From Macrocystis pyrifera (lineage: Eukaryota > Sar > Phaeophyceae > Laminariales > Laminariaceae): a DNA stretch of 64,000 bases. The DNA lies in contig JASSKH010000029.1 of assembly GCA_031763025.1 (NCBI GenBank), forward strand, positions 2,695,095 to 2,759,094, written 5' to 3'. Each line of letters begins with the position of its first letter. The stretch's first letter is position 1. A model generated the notes under the pieces. It was not told the DNA's origin. It did not search any database and saw nothing but the letters and a program-made list of their open reading frames with translations. The position numbers and the translations under genes are program-made. This document shows, piece after piece, positions 48,476 through 60,000 of this stretch.

Positions 48476-48899
48476 TACGTCTATTGTGCATGCTGTATGT
48501 TGCCAGTACGTTTTTTTGGGGTTTTCAATTGCCTTTTTGCATACAATCCTACGTCAAAGCGTTTTTTTTTTTTTTTTTACTCATCCATGCTCGTTCTTTC
48601 CCCTTCGTGCGTTGCGTCGGCTCCTCTTACACACAGTGCACGCGAACGCGCACATGCACAACTGTTTGCGGGACGTGAACGAAGGAACGGAGGATTCAGC
48701 TGTCGCCGTCACCGCTGCACCGAACGACGTGAGTGCTGCTGCTACTGTGGTGCATTTTCGGTGCATGCACACGATTTCTGTGTGTACATGTTTTGGTGAC
48801 CCCACGTACTGATTTTGCTCGTTTTCGGCTGCCGCTTCTGCTGCTGCTGCTGTCAGCGCCACGCCATGAGTGCTGCTGCTGGTGTGCACCTGCTTCTCC

Positions 48900-49818
48900 T
48901 GTGCACTCGCTGTTGCTGTACGGCTGCTGCGTTGTTGCCGTGCTGGGCACCTGCTGCTCCTGTGCCATTGCTGCTGCTGTATGTAGTGCTGCTGCGTTGT
49001 TGCCGTGCATCATGCTGGAAGCGTACATAATTTCGGATCGTCAATTCCGCAGGTTTTGCGATGGCGGCATACCAGGGTACATGCTTTTTTTCTTCCTTAT
49101 TTTCATATCGTTGCTATGCTGCTGCTGCTGCTGCTAATGCTGTGGCTGCTTCTGCTGCTGCTGCTGCTAATGCTGCCGCAATATCCACTGAATGTTCGTA
49201 TGTACTCGGATTACTGTTTTTCTTGGTCGTTTTTGTACTCAAATGGTTCCTTTTGATACGTGAAAAAATATTTTTGTCGTTTTGCTCCTGCATTTTGCGT
49301 ACGTACTGCAATTTCTCGTTTTTGGCTTGGTTATTTTCATATATATCGTTGCTATGCTGCTGCTGTGGTGCTGCTGCGTTGTTGCCGTACATCATGCTGC
49401 ACTTGTGTATGTACATATTTCGGTATCGTCAATGAAATTCCGTAGGTTTTGCGATTGCGGCATACCAGGGTACACACTTTTTTTCTTCCTTATTTTCATA
49501 TCGTTGCTATGCTGCTGCTGCCAACGCGGGTTATTGTTTTTATTGGCCGTTTTTGTACCCAAATGTTTTTTTTGATACGTAAAAAAAATATTTTGGTCGT
49601 TTTGCTCCTGCGTTTTGCGTACGTACTACTTTTTCTCGTATTTCGTGTTGTTGTTGCTAATATGCTGCTCCTGCGTTGTTGCCGTACAGCATGCGGAGGT
49701 GGGTCTATAGTGAGGTACCAAAAATACTTTTCGGACGGCCTCGGGGTACATACTTTTTTCTCCCTTCTTTTCATATCGTTGCTATGCTGCTGCTGCCAAC
49801 GCTGTGGCGATCCGTTGC

Positions 49819-49860
<42 letters not shown>

Positions 49861-50180
49861 GCTTTTAGTGCTGCCGCGATATTCACTGAATGTTTGTATG
49901 TACTCGGATAATTCTGTTTCCTGGTCGTTTTGTGGCGCTGCTGCGTTGTTGCCGTACATCATGCTGGACATGATTTGTGTGTATATTACACTTAAACTTG
50001 TGCGTGTGTACATATTTCTGTGTCGTCAATGATTTTTTTGTGGTGCTGCTGCGTTGTTGCCGTACATCATGCTGGACGTGATTTGTGTGTGTACTGTACT
50101 ACGCTTGTGTGTCTACATATTTCTGTATCGTCAATGAAATTACGTACTTGCTGCTTCTGCTGCTGCTGCTGCTGCTGCCG
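48900..50180 (+). repeat. CTG-rich internal modules of X
   Basis: GCTGCTGCGTTGTTGCCGTA followed by CATCATGCTG recurs near 48,990, 49,370, 49,938 and 50,043 (variants near 48,925 and 49,665). It is usually followed by a TACATATTTC.GTATCGTCAATG block and separated by CTG tracts, the longest near 49,822-49,858. Ala-, Cys- and Leu-rich frames here are trinucleotide artefacts. The whole segment could be an intron. Confidence 0.75.
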
Positions 50181-50305
50181 TTGGATAGCAAGCGATTACG
50201 TGCTGCTGTTGTGCCGCTGTAGAGTAGTACAAATATTGAACTCTCCCCCTTCCCCCTCCCCCGCCATTCCCTGCACACCACTCCCGCCCCGCGCACCCTG
50301 TATGT

Positions 50306-50472
50306 TTACTTCGACCAGGTCCGTGGCAAGTGCTACAACTGCCGCCTGACGGACTCCACCATCATAGACGGAGACATCATCATCAAGCGCAAAAAGACTC
50401 CCTTCCATTTCGCCTGCTCCAGGGCTTCGCGGAATTCCGAAGCAGTACGCCAAGCAGATTGTCGCCATCCAG
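50306..50472 (+). pseudogene. PARP-type zinc-finger-like segment (X)
   Basis: GKCYNCRLTDSTIIDGDIII then TPFHFACSR gives C-x2-C (50,331-50,342) and H-x2-C (50,406-50,417), with the I-x2-G-x-I spacing typical of PARP-type fingers. A shift of one base leads to RGIPKQYAKQIVAIQDERK in the next frame. The same shift exists in X', so it predates the second copy. Family known: DNA-strand-break sensors (PARP1, DNA ligase III). This copy is not translatable as one piece. Confidence 0.5.
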
Positions 50473-50473
50473 G

Positions 50474-50815
50474 ACGAACGAAAGGAAACAAATTGTTTCC
50501 CACATTTCCCAAAATCACGATTATTTCTTCCTACACATATCCAACGGGTTCAACAGCGAACAGATCCACATTCTGGGCCTCCCGCCTCGTTACTACAGCA
50601 TCCTGGAAGACGATTTACATATCATGTCTCATCCAAACTCCTATGCTGGCTACATCGAAATCGCGGCCGCCCAGCAACTATACAACATTTCCATAACCGC
50701 TGTCGTTGCCGGCACTGCTGCTTTCTCTCCTGTCCCAAACCTTCCTTTAAACAACAGCCTGTATGTTGTATATCATCCACATGCCAAGCACTACTCCACT
50801 CTCTCCCCACACTGA
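50474..50815 (+). pseudogene. OTU-like cysteine protease domain, C-terminal part (X)
   Basis: The frame reads RKQIVSHISQNHDYFFLHIS, SYAGYIEIAAAQQLYNISIT and LYVVYHPHAKHYSTLSPH, then TGA (50,813). The pattern (helix after the lost active-site segment, [WY]-[GA]-G-x-[IL]-E-[IL]-x-A, strand, then HY with the catalytic-type His at 50,789) fits the OTU deubiquitinase fold. The N-terminal DGxCLF active-site motif is not found upstream, so this would be inactive or a captured 3' exon. OTU domains are known cargo of some eukaryotic transposons. Confidence 0.6.
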
Positions 50816-51587
50816 TGAATTATGTTATTCTTATTATTAGACGAATGCCATTCTTACTCTTGCGTCACCCGATCTTACGTTTCACATTAATACATTCATA
50901 AATAAACGCGATTATTACATCCTTCACCGTTTCTTACACAACTACATTTAGTTTGGTTGGCTTTGGGCTATGTCGCCAATTAATTGCAGTTATATGTACA
51001 CGAAACGACGGAATACCCACTCCGAAGGAAAGCCTTGTATATATATATGCATGTGCTGCGAATACTCTCTGTATCTCGAGGTTCTGTGCTGCGCATTTGC
51101 CTTTACTCCAAGCAATTCGTGTTTCGATACTACCGTGGGTACATACTTTCCTGTATTCTCGGGGTTCGGTACTGTTCACACACTTTCATTACTCTTATCA
51201 ACTATTTGGGCCTTCTCAGTGCTGGCCATATTTTTGCCGCCAGTACTCCAATACTCTCAGTGCTCGAACTACGATTTGTTCTCGAGCATTTATCTGCGAA
51301 ACCTCGATGTTACCCTGAGCACCAAGAAACATTTTTTTTCGGGGGAACATATATATATAATACAAGGCTTTCCTTCGGAGTGGGTATTCCGTCGTTTCGT
51401 GTACATATAACTGCAATTAATTGGCGACATAGCCCAAAGCCAACCAAACTAAATGTATTTGTTGTGTAGAAAACGATGAAGGATGTAATGATAGCGTTAA
51501 TTTATGAATGTAATGTGAAACGTAAGATCGGGTGACGCAAGAGTAAGAATGACATTCGTCTAATAATAGTAAGAATAACATATTTCA

Positions 51588-51929
51588 TCAGTGTGGGGAG
51601 AGAGTGGAGCAGTGCTTGGCATGTGGATGATATACAACATACAGGCTGTTGTTTAAAAGAAGGTTTGGGACAGGAGAGAAAGCAGCAGTGCCGGCAACGA
51701 CAACGGTTATGGAAATGTTGTATAGTTGCTGGGCGGCCGCGATTTCGATGTAGCCAGCATAGGAGTTTGGATGAGACATGATATATACATGTAAATAGTC
51801 TTCCAGGATGCTGTAGTAACGAGGCGGGAGGCCCAGAATGTGGATCTGTTCGCTGTTGAACCCGTTGGATATGTGTAGGAAGAAATAATCATGATTTTGG
51901 GAAATGTGGGAAACAATTTGTTTCCTTTC
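51588..51929 (-). pseudogene. OTU-like domain fragment (X')
   Basis: Same frame as in X, with a few changes: the C-terminal HYSTL reads HCSTL, and LEDDLHIM reads LEDYLHVYIM (a two-codon insertion and a D-to-Y change). The PARP-finger-like part continues at about 51,930-52,100 with the same frame break as X. Still open to its stop despite lacking the active-site half. Confidence 0.55.
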
Positions 51930-52105
51930 GTTCGTCCTAGATGGCGACAATCTGCTTGGTGTACTGCTTCGGAATTCCGCGAAGCCCTGGAGCAGGCGAA
52001 ATGGAAGGGAGTCTTTTTGCGCTTGATGATGATGTCTCCGTCTTTGATGGTGGAGTCCGTCAGGCGGCAGTTGTAGCACTTGCCACGGACCTGGTCGAAG
52101 TAAAC
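51930..52105 (-). pseudogene. PARP-type zinc-finger-like segment (X')
   Basis: Mirror of 50,306-50,472, with the CYNC and HFAC positions preserved and the one-base frame change retained. No upstream CEFC half exists in this copy. Confidence 0.5.
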
Positions 52106-52159
52106 ATATAGGGTGCGCGGGGCGGGAGTGGCGTGCAGGGAATGGCGGGGGAGGGGGAA

Positions 52160-52184
52160 GGGGGGGGGGGGGGGGGGGGGGGGG
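52160..52184 (+). repeat. 25-G homopolymer, expanded from ~5 in X
   Basis: The matching place in X (near 50,243) has runs of only five C separated by TT or T. Could be a true expansion or an assembly or sequencing error. Confidence 0.85.
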
Positions 52185-52568
52185 CAGTGTTTATTATTTG
52201 TACTACTCTACAGCGGCACAACAGCAGCACGTAATCGCTTGCTATACGACGGCAGCAGCACAGCAGCAGAAGCAGCAAGTACGTAATTTCATTGACGATA
52301 CAGAAATATGTAGACACACAAGTGTAGTACAGTAGTACACACACAAATCACGTCCAGCATGATGTACGGCAACAACGCAGCAGCACCACAAAAAAATCAT
52401 TGACGACACAGAAATATGTACACACGCACAAGTTTAAATGTAATAGACACACAAATCATGTCCAGCATGATGTACGGCAACAACGCAGCAGCGCCACAAA
52501 ACGACCAGGAAACAGAATTATCCGAGTACATACAAACATTCAGTGAATATTGCGGCAGCACTAAAAGC

Positions 52569-52619
<51 letters not shown>

Positions 52620-52967
52620 GCAACGGATCGCCACAGCGTTGGCAGCAGCAGCATAGCAACGATATGAAAAGAAGGGAGAAAAAAAGTATGTACCCCGAGG
52701 CCGTCCGAAAAGTATTTTTGGTACCTCACTATAGACCCACCTCCGCATGCTGTACGGCAACAACGCAGCAGCAGCATAGCAACAATACGAAATACGAGAA
52801 AAAGTAGTACCAGGTATGTACGCAAAATGCAGGAGCAAAACGACCCAAATATTTTTTTTTTGTATCAAAAAAACCATTTGGGTAGAAAAATGGCCAATCA
52901 ATAATCCGCGTTGGCAGCAGCAGCATAGCAACGATATGAAAATAAGGAAGAAAAAATGTATGTACCT

Positions 52968-53273
52968 GCTCAGGTCGTTACTCTACAGTCAGTGGTTCAT
53001 CCGTTATCGTGGATACTGACTCTTGTACTAAACGTGGCCGCAGATCTCCGTAGATCTGATGATAGTTGAGGCGGGAATTTACCAGCCTCCATCACCAAGT
53101 AATTGCTGATGACTGTCATGTGAGATGACTTGCGTCATGCTTCATGATCACTTCTGCTCGGCTGACCGTGCCGAGCCTCACCTATACCTGGCGTGTCCTC
53201 CACGCTACACCTTACCGAAAGAGAAGCTTGCTGCAGACCCAGGTCGAACCTGAGATACACCCATCTAGCATAT
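52968..53273. other. ~310-bp insertion in X', unrelated to X
   Basis: The X counterpart (near 49,465) is uninterrupted. The inserted piece starts near TGCTCAGGTCG and ends near ATCTAGCA. It includes AGGTCGAACCTGAG (weakly tRNA B-box-like) near 53,241 but no clear A box, poly-A or target duplication. SINE origin is only a possibility. Confidence 0.5.
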
Positions 53274-54350
53274 GCCGCAATCGCAAAACCTACGGAATTT
53301 CATTGACAATACCGAAATATGTACACACACAAGTGCAGCATGATGTACGGCAACAACGCAGCAGCACCACAGCAGCAGCATAGCAACGATATATATGAAA
53401 CTAACCAAGCCAAAAACGAGAAATTGCAGTACGTACGCAAAATGCAGGAGCAAAACGACAAAAATATTTTTTCACGTATCAAAAGGAACCATTTGAGTAC
53501 AAAAACGACCAAGAAAGACAGTAATCCGAGTACATACGTACGAACATTCAGTGGATAATGCGGCAGCATTAGCAGCAGCAGCAGCAGAAGCAGCCACAGC
53601 ATTAGCAGCAGCAGAAGCTGCAACGAATCGCCGCAGCGTTGGCAGCAGCAGCAGCAGCGTTGGCAGCAGCAGCAGCAGCAGCAGCAGCATAGCAACGATA
53701 TGAAAGTAAGGAAGGAAAAAAGCATGTACCCTGGTATGCCGCCATCGCAAAACCTACGGAATTGACGATCCGAAAATATGTACGCTTCCAGCATTGCGGA
53801 GGAAGAAAGAAGAAAAGGTTGTTTGGCTGTTTGGCGAAGAAGAAAGAAGAAAGGTTGTTTGGCTGTTCGGCTGTTTCAAAGAAGAAGGGCTGTTTGCGAA
53901 GAGCTGTCTATCAGTCGGTCTGTCTGCCAAGAGCTAGCAAGTGACAACGACCTCAAAAATCGTAATTATAGTTGTATTTATATTGTATGTACCAGACTGT
54001 ATTTATGTGCTGTACCTTGCTCAACCGGTCACAAAGTATTATGGCGCAACCTCGACATCGCGCAACTTTTTTGTGCTTACTAACGAATTAATCGCCGCGA
54101 GTCGGCTGGATCAATATATCCACTTGCCGCTACCCAATTTTATATTATTGTAGTAATGATCCCACACTAATTCCGTGAACAGTATAATAATAGTATGTCC
54201 TCAAAAATATGTTGTGTGTGTTATTCATGATAAAATGATGGGTGGATGCCGGTAACTATACTTCTTCTACGGTTGTATGTATACGAATATTATTTCGCTC
54301 TTGCGCCACTCCCCTATTCATACGGCACATCCTGGAGGGGAACCTTGTAT

Positions 54351-56886
54351 GTACACGTATAATTGTCAAATTTTCGTACTTTGGCCAACTTTTCTCTTCG
54401 TCCAAAACACTTTTCGGCACAATACCAAATGCTCGGACACAAGAAGCCCGGCCGGACACATTGGTCGAGGTCTCGGTGCGATCCGTGCACTCTGGAGCAC
54501 GTGGCGGGCGCCCAAAGTTATTTTTTCCGGCGGGAGTGGATAAGACGATTTCCCTGTGGTTTCAGTACGGGAGGCCTTAGTTTGTACGTACGTATCGGTA
54601 CACATGCTGTCTGTTTTCTCCCCCCGGCTCTCATGAGCTGTGAGCACACAGCTCAGGCATACACCAGGTACACAACAGACAACATGCACAGATCCCATCG
54701 TTCCAACGCTGCCGCCCACACCCTGTGCGTGTTCGACACACCCATATGCGCAGTGTTCCTGTGGTCGGTTGTGTTTGTCGGAGCCTGCCGTCCGCATTCC
54801 ATCGTCTGCCATATATTTTTTTATCCTAATGTACCCAGGATGACGTAAAATATCCCTGTACATTTTTTTTTGTGTTGTTGCACGGAGCACGGACCACCGC
54901 CTAGAAAATAAACCCACTGCAGCAGTGCACAGAGCGTGCTTATACCTCCAGCTTCCTACAGCACCACAACCAACCCAGCTGCCCAGCAGCAGCAGTTGGT
55001 ACGCCATGCGCGTATCTATGATCGTACTGCGGCTCATTCGCACAGCAGCGTTCGTGCAAAACATACTTACAGCAGTCGTAGTACATTGTATGTAACAAAC
55101 AGTAGTTCTTACTGCAGTGCGTCCTGTACATTGCTGACCGATAGATCCTATTAATAGAGCCAGCTGAAAGGGGATCAGTACACGTACGTACGTTGCTCGC
55201 GTGGCATTTTACAGCAGTACTGCTGAATATGCAGTCGTACCCGTACAAGCTACTCTACTGCTGTAGGAGATCGTGCAAAGTGTTTTAGATTGCGTAAAAA
55301 ACACAAAACGTGCCAGCTGTACGAGCACTACCGTCTGTTCTAGCGTATAGGTTTACACTGCGCTGGATAACATTACATTTTCGTTTCCGAGGTTCGACTC
55401 GCACCGTACGAGTACACGTTTTAAAAAAATATATATTTCACTTTTGACTTTTTTGTACCAGGACTACAACAGAGTACTACTACAGTATTAATGATGCATT
55501 CGTCCACACCTTGCTTTTCTGAACGTATAGCATGATATACTGCTGTAATATAAGTTGTGTGTCTTTATTTTCCGCTTCCGACTTTTTTTGTGCCAGTACA
55601 TTCATCCACCTTGCTTTTCTGAACGTATGATATGATATAGTACATACCAGGTACATGTTACTTGTGTGTTGCCAAATTGAAGAGTTTGGGCACGCTTGCG
55701 TGTGGCGTCCGTTCATACCTCAACATTTCACAGCTACTCCGAATATACTTGGGAGTAAAACAAAGTATGTCCGAGAAAATCCTGCTGCTAATACCGTAGC
55801 TATTAATATAATAGGTACTTCGTACACTCGCAGTATTTCGGGTTTTTTGTACTAATAATCCGGGGTTCGCTAATATTGTTGATGCTGCTGGCATGGATAC
55901 CGCCTGTTTTGTGCTTCAAGTATCTCGGGGTTCTGTACCGCCGGTACTACAAGTATACCAGTACTAGTCTAGCAGTATTTCGTCCGTTGGTAGTGTTCGT
56001 ACTGCTGCTTCTGCGAGACTCAGTACTCGCAGTAATGAAATAATACCCTCAATATGCCCAGTATACTTCGAGCATGACGTATACTTCAACCGTCTGTGCA
56101 CGGTCTCGACAAGTCTCAGGCCCAGCGTTCGGCACAAAACACACCCAGGTAGTCGGAGACAACTTGAGCACTTGAATCAGTCTGGCAGCATTTCGATACA
56201 TGCATGTACTGCAAATACTCTCAGTATCTCGAGGTTTTGTACTGCGCATATTGCCGGTACCCCAAGTATTTCGTGTTTCGATACTATTGCGGGTACATGC
56301 TTACTACCTGTATTCTCGGGGTTCGGTACTGCTCACACTCTCGTTACTCTCAGTATTTGGACCTTCTCAGTACTCGCAATATTTTTGCCGCCAGTACTCC
56401 AATACTCTCAGTACTCGGACTACGATTTGTTCTCGAGCATTTACCTGTGAAACCTTGATATTACCCGGAGCACCGAGAAACATTTATTTTGGGGGAACAT
56501 ATATATTGTAGTGCCAGTATGCATTTATGTATGTGCTGTACCTTACTCAGCCGGTCACGAAGTATTTTGGCGCAACCTCGACCTCGCGCAACTTTAATGT
56601 ACTTACGAATAAATCGCCGCGAGTCAGCATGTGATCAATATATCTCCACTTACCGATACCCTATTACATATTATTGAGGTAAATTACATGATCCCACACT
56701 AATTTCGCGAACAGTACCTGGTATAATATAGTCTGTTCCCAACAATATGTTGTGTGTGTTATTCATGTCAAAATGATTGGTGGGTGCAGGTGATACTCTA
56801 AAAAAGTGTGCAGGGTTTCATACGAGTATTATTTCGCTCTTAAGACTTGCGCCACTCCCCTATTAATACGGCAGGGAACCTTGTAT
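54351..56886 (-). mobile_element. Repeat A, copy A3
   Basis: Boxes 1 (54,360-54,900), 2 (54,900-55,330), 3 (55,330-55,790), 4 (55,790-56,195), 5 (56,200-56,510) and 6 (56,515-56,886, ending AACCTTGTAT) are all present and uninterrupted. It abuts A2 directly, in the same orientation. A minus frame of 232 codons (54,366-55,064) covers boxes 1-2 and partly matches frames in the 11.3-kb and 45.2-kb copies. No known protein. Confidence 0.75.
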
Positions 56887-57060
56887 ACCGTATAATTAAT
56901 TTGGTCCTCACACGCTTCACCTCAATTCCACTCGAAAAAGTAGACACATACGTGCACACTGTAACAATTTCAAAAACACAGACAAAACCCGTAGTAGCGC
57001 GGTCGAAGTATCGCACATAGCTTGCAAATATGAGTTGCGACGAAGTCCTCGATCCCACAC
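56887..57060. repeat. A-flanking sequence plus a block shared with 23.3 kb
   Basis: TTTGGTCCTCACACGC near 56,904 matches the palindrome spacer at 45.46 and 45.57 kb. GAAGTATCGCACATAGCTTG through GAAGTCCTCGATCCC matches 23,268-23,345 inside the LTR element. Confidence 0.55.
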
Positions 57061-60000
57061 GAAACTACTACCAGTACAAAAGGTTTTTTGCTTATCATTT
57101 TTATTTATTAAATAATCATCGCCATCGCTTTCCAGTCTAACTAGTAGGATATTTTATCCGCAGCGATATTCTCGACAAACCGTGGTCGCAGGGGTCCCCC
57201 TATATGTGCCTTAATTTTTATCGCGTACCCCTGGTATAGGGTTCAGCATTCCCGCGGCTTGACGATTTTCATCGATTGTTGTTAACGCTCTCGCGCTTTT
57301 CCCTATTCAATTTTTCCAGCAAGAAAAAGTCATTACGAGTATGCACTCGATGAAATACGAACCCACGAAAAATGTCTTTGCAGGCACGCGAACCACCTAC
57401 TAAGCCACCGGGGTATATACTATAAATGTTTTAGCACGTCGGCTGCGAGCGCGAGTGATTGAATAGTTGATACTCCTCCGTTGCCCTTGCTGCTCCGGCA
57501 AGCATGCTTGTAGCGAGTGGGGTATGGGTCTTTGTGGCGGGTATAAGGCCAGACCCCCCCTCAAAAGTGATATCTTCTTGCTGCTCCGTGTGGCCGCGAC
57601 GCATACTCGTGGCAGTAGAGTTAGGTCGTACGTGGTGCGTCAGGCACGGACACCTACGATTCGCGCGTAGTTTTTTGCAACACCAGATAAGCAATGCTTC
57701 ATCGGGATGTCTGTGAGCGGAGGCAAGCGCCACCACAGGCCTAACTACGGCACAGTGTACTGCGCCGGTAGGAGGCTAGATTCGACGACGAAGCGGGAAG
57801 GAGACACAGAGCGTCGACGAGCGGAGAAGAAACGGATTAAACTCACCCTGCGCGCGAATTTCTGTTTTTCAGATCAGAACCGCAAGTACGGGGAGCATTT
57901 GTATTTCGCGACGGGGGAGAAGTGGGACCGACCGGAAGGGAGTGGTGGCAGCGAATGCACATGCGAAGGAGCGGGTCGACTGAGCCAATGCCATGAGGCG
58001 GCCATGAAGAACGGCAGCAGGACGGCACACGGCGACCCACGATCGGCGCGAACATCATCACGAGAGCAGCAGCTGTCGTTTTGTTTCGATTTTGTTTCAT
58101 ACGAGGCAGTATTGTGTACCTGTTTTTGACGTCACTGGTCTTAGCAGTGTTGGTGAGTTGTATTTCCTTCAAGAGAAATAACCCCCGCAATTTGTCAGGG
58201 ACATGGTATCATAACTGTTCTGCGTCTTTAGTCGGACAGCCCGAGAAGACATGGTGATAGTTGACATTTGTATGCCGATTTTTGGTGCCATCACTCTTTT
58301 TTCCCTGCATGTCCGCGAGTCGTCACTCCGACAACACCCCACACAGCAGGGGTATTCCTCTGTATCTTTAGAACGACCGTGCGTTTCGTACGGTGCAGGC
58401 AGCACTCCAGACAGCAACCGCTGTAGGCAGTAGCCGCGAGTTGGTTTGTTGTGGAAACGGGGGGAACTCTATGCTGTAGTTGAGTGAATATTCGCGGTCA
58501 TGTTAGTTCAGTTTGCTCGTTTGGACATTGATTTAATGTCGTGTGCTTCTACATCTCGTGTTTTTTGTAGGTGTGAAGCATCGGGCTCTCCGGCCGAGTA
58601 TTGACTTTTGAGGTTCTTTTATCCTCCTAGGGCTCCAGCACCTTTGTGTGACCACGGACTCCTGGCTTTGATATTTAATGTGAGGACAACAACAACAACT
58701 CAACTTTACAAGCTGCGTACTACGTCTGGTCTATATTCCTTGAAGGACATGGGGGTTGTACACAACCTGTATGAATTATTAGTGAATATTACACCCGAAA
58801 CAGAAGCATAGCCCTCATCGGTCTGCGCTGCGTGAAACAGCTCAAAAGACCCGCCTGCGCGGTCCTCGTGCGAACGTGTAACCCTGACCATTCCCGTCTA
58901 CTCGTACTCGTGCGTGCTGTTGGACCTCTGCAGTGATACACCCCAGATCGAATCAAGTCTCCGAACCGAGAGATCATTCGGCGTACGACTGAGTGAAAAA
59001 TGCTAGGCTACGCGAGGTCTCTGGTGAAAACCCAAGTGCTGAGTACTGTTGCAAAACCAAGTCAATCTCACCTGTATTTTGAGTAAGACGTTGATGAGCG
59101 CCAGTGTTTCCTCGCTTGGTGTAGCAGTAGGCGTCGCCGTTGGTTATTCTGCTGTCGAATCAGTGTCATCGAACTCGTTGTCGACTGCCCTCGCTCGCTT
59201 AATCTCATGGTTCATGATTGGAATCTCGATGCCGGGGATGCCAAAATAAAACGCTAAAGCCACAGGTAGGCTCATGCTACGTACGTGAGATAGCTGGGAG
59301 AGGTCACAACCCAGGAGAAATGCCTTTGTAAAGGTAAGTTCGTTAGGGTAGGTGGATGGCTGAACATGTGGACAAGACCCGGGCCATGCTGGGTACTGGG
59401 GTGAAGACTTATAGTTGAGCAGTCAATACACACTTGGTCTTCGTTCTGTGGTTTGAAAGAAGAGGACACTGAGCCGTTCTCGGTCCTCGGGCGTATGTTT
59501 TGTTTGAAGTGTGTAGGAGATAAGAAATCGTTCGAGTTCTACCCCCTTCCCGGGATACTACTAAAACATTTTGGGACTACGAATCGTGCTCAGCAGCGAG
59601 CGCTACGCTCAAACCTATAGAGTAAACTATGCTCGAGGTTGATCAAGGATGGTGCCAGAATAAAGCTCGAAGAGTTGCTCAAGGTAGACAAGCACGTAGG
59701 TTTTCGTTATCGACGGACGTACACTGTTATCAAGTACTACAGTTACTGCATGGCGCCGATTTCAGCGGCACACCCCTCTCGCACACACCACATTTGCACG
59801 TAGGTATGTCACCAGCGTGATTTGTGTCGCGGGATAACCTGCTTCAGTATACCTGCGTCAGCTTTAGTGGCCCCGCCGCCGTCTCGACTTTTTTGTGGTG
59901 TTCGCACCGGCTGTTGATTTACGTCCAAACCTTGTGTCCTGATTGAACACTATATATCAAGAGAAGATACTCCACCTTCTTCCACGTCCACCCCTTCCAA

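Larger units (their letters stand above)
47786..51040 (+). mobile_element. Element X (3.25 kb), with PARP-finger-like and OTU-like fragments
   Basis: Ends are ATACAA (47,786) and TTGTAT (51,035), set in TATATATA on both sides. These are short inverted termini and a TA-type target, judged by comparison with the uninterrupted A1 and A3 junctions. Contents in order: a CTTTCTTCTT-rich segment (47,830-48,010), a GC-rich coding-like segment (48,085-48,475), CTG-rich internal modules (48,900-50,180), and the finger and OTU segment (50,306-50,815). No transposase is seen, so it would be non-autonomous. Confidence 0.7.
51360..53977 (-). mobile_element. Element X' (2.6 kb), inverted second copy
   Basis: Mirror of X across 51,041-51,359. 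Ends are ATACAA (51,360) and TTGTAT (53,972). It lacks X 47,970-49,010 (with the CEQC/CEFC segment); the junction is near 53,796. It gains a 25-G run (52,160-52,184), a longer CAG tract and about 315 bp near 52,968-53,273. Otherwise nearly identical to X by eye, pointing to recent duplication or gene conversion between the arms. Confidence 0.7.
45640..54350 (-). mobile_element. Repeat A, copy A2, split into three parts by X and X'
   Basis: Parts: 45,640-47,785 (boxes 1-4), 51,041-51,359 (box 5) and 53,978-54,350 (box 6, ending AACCTTGTAT). In A1 and A3 the box 4/5 and 5/6 junctions are continuous and TA-rich, so they serve as empty sites for X and X'. The first part mirrors A1, giving a palindrome centred near 45,550. 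The box 5 piece is the 319-bp loop between X and X'. Confidence 0.75.

Noticed and set aside
49061..49868. Cys/Leu/Ala-rich frames as membrane proteins
   Set aside because: They come from CTG/CAG tracts and pyrimidine runs, and occur in all frames on both strands of X and X'.
48466..50318. An intron joining the two finger-bearing segments of X
   Set aside because: GTGAGT and an AG exist at these ends, but the reading-frame phases do not match and the downstream exon is frame-broken, so splicing is not claimed.
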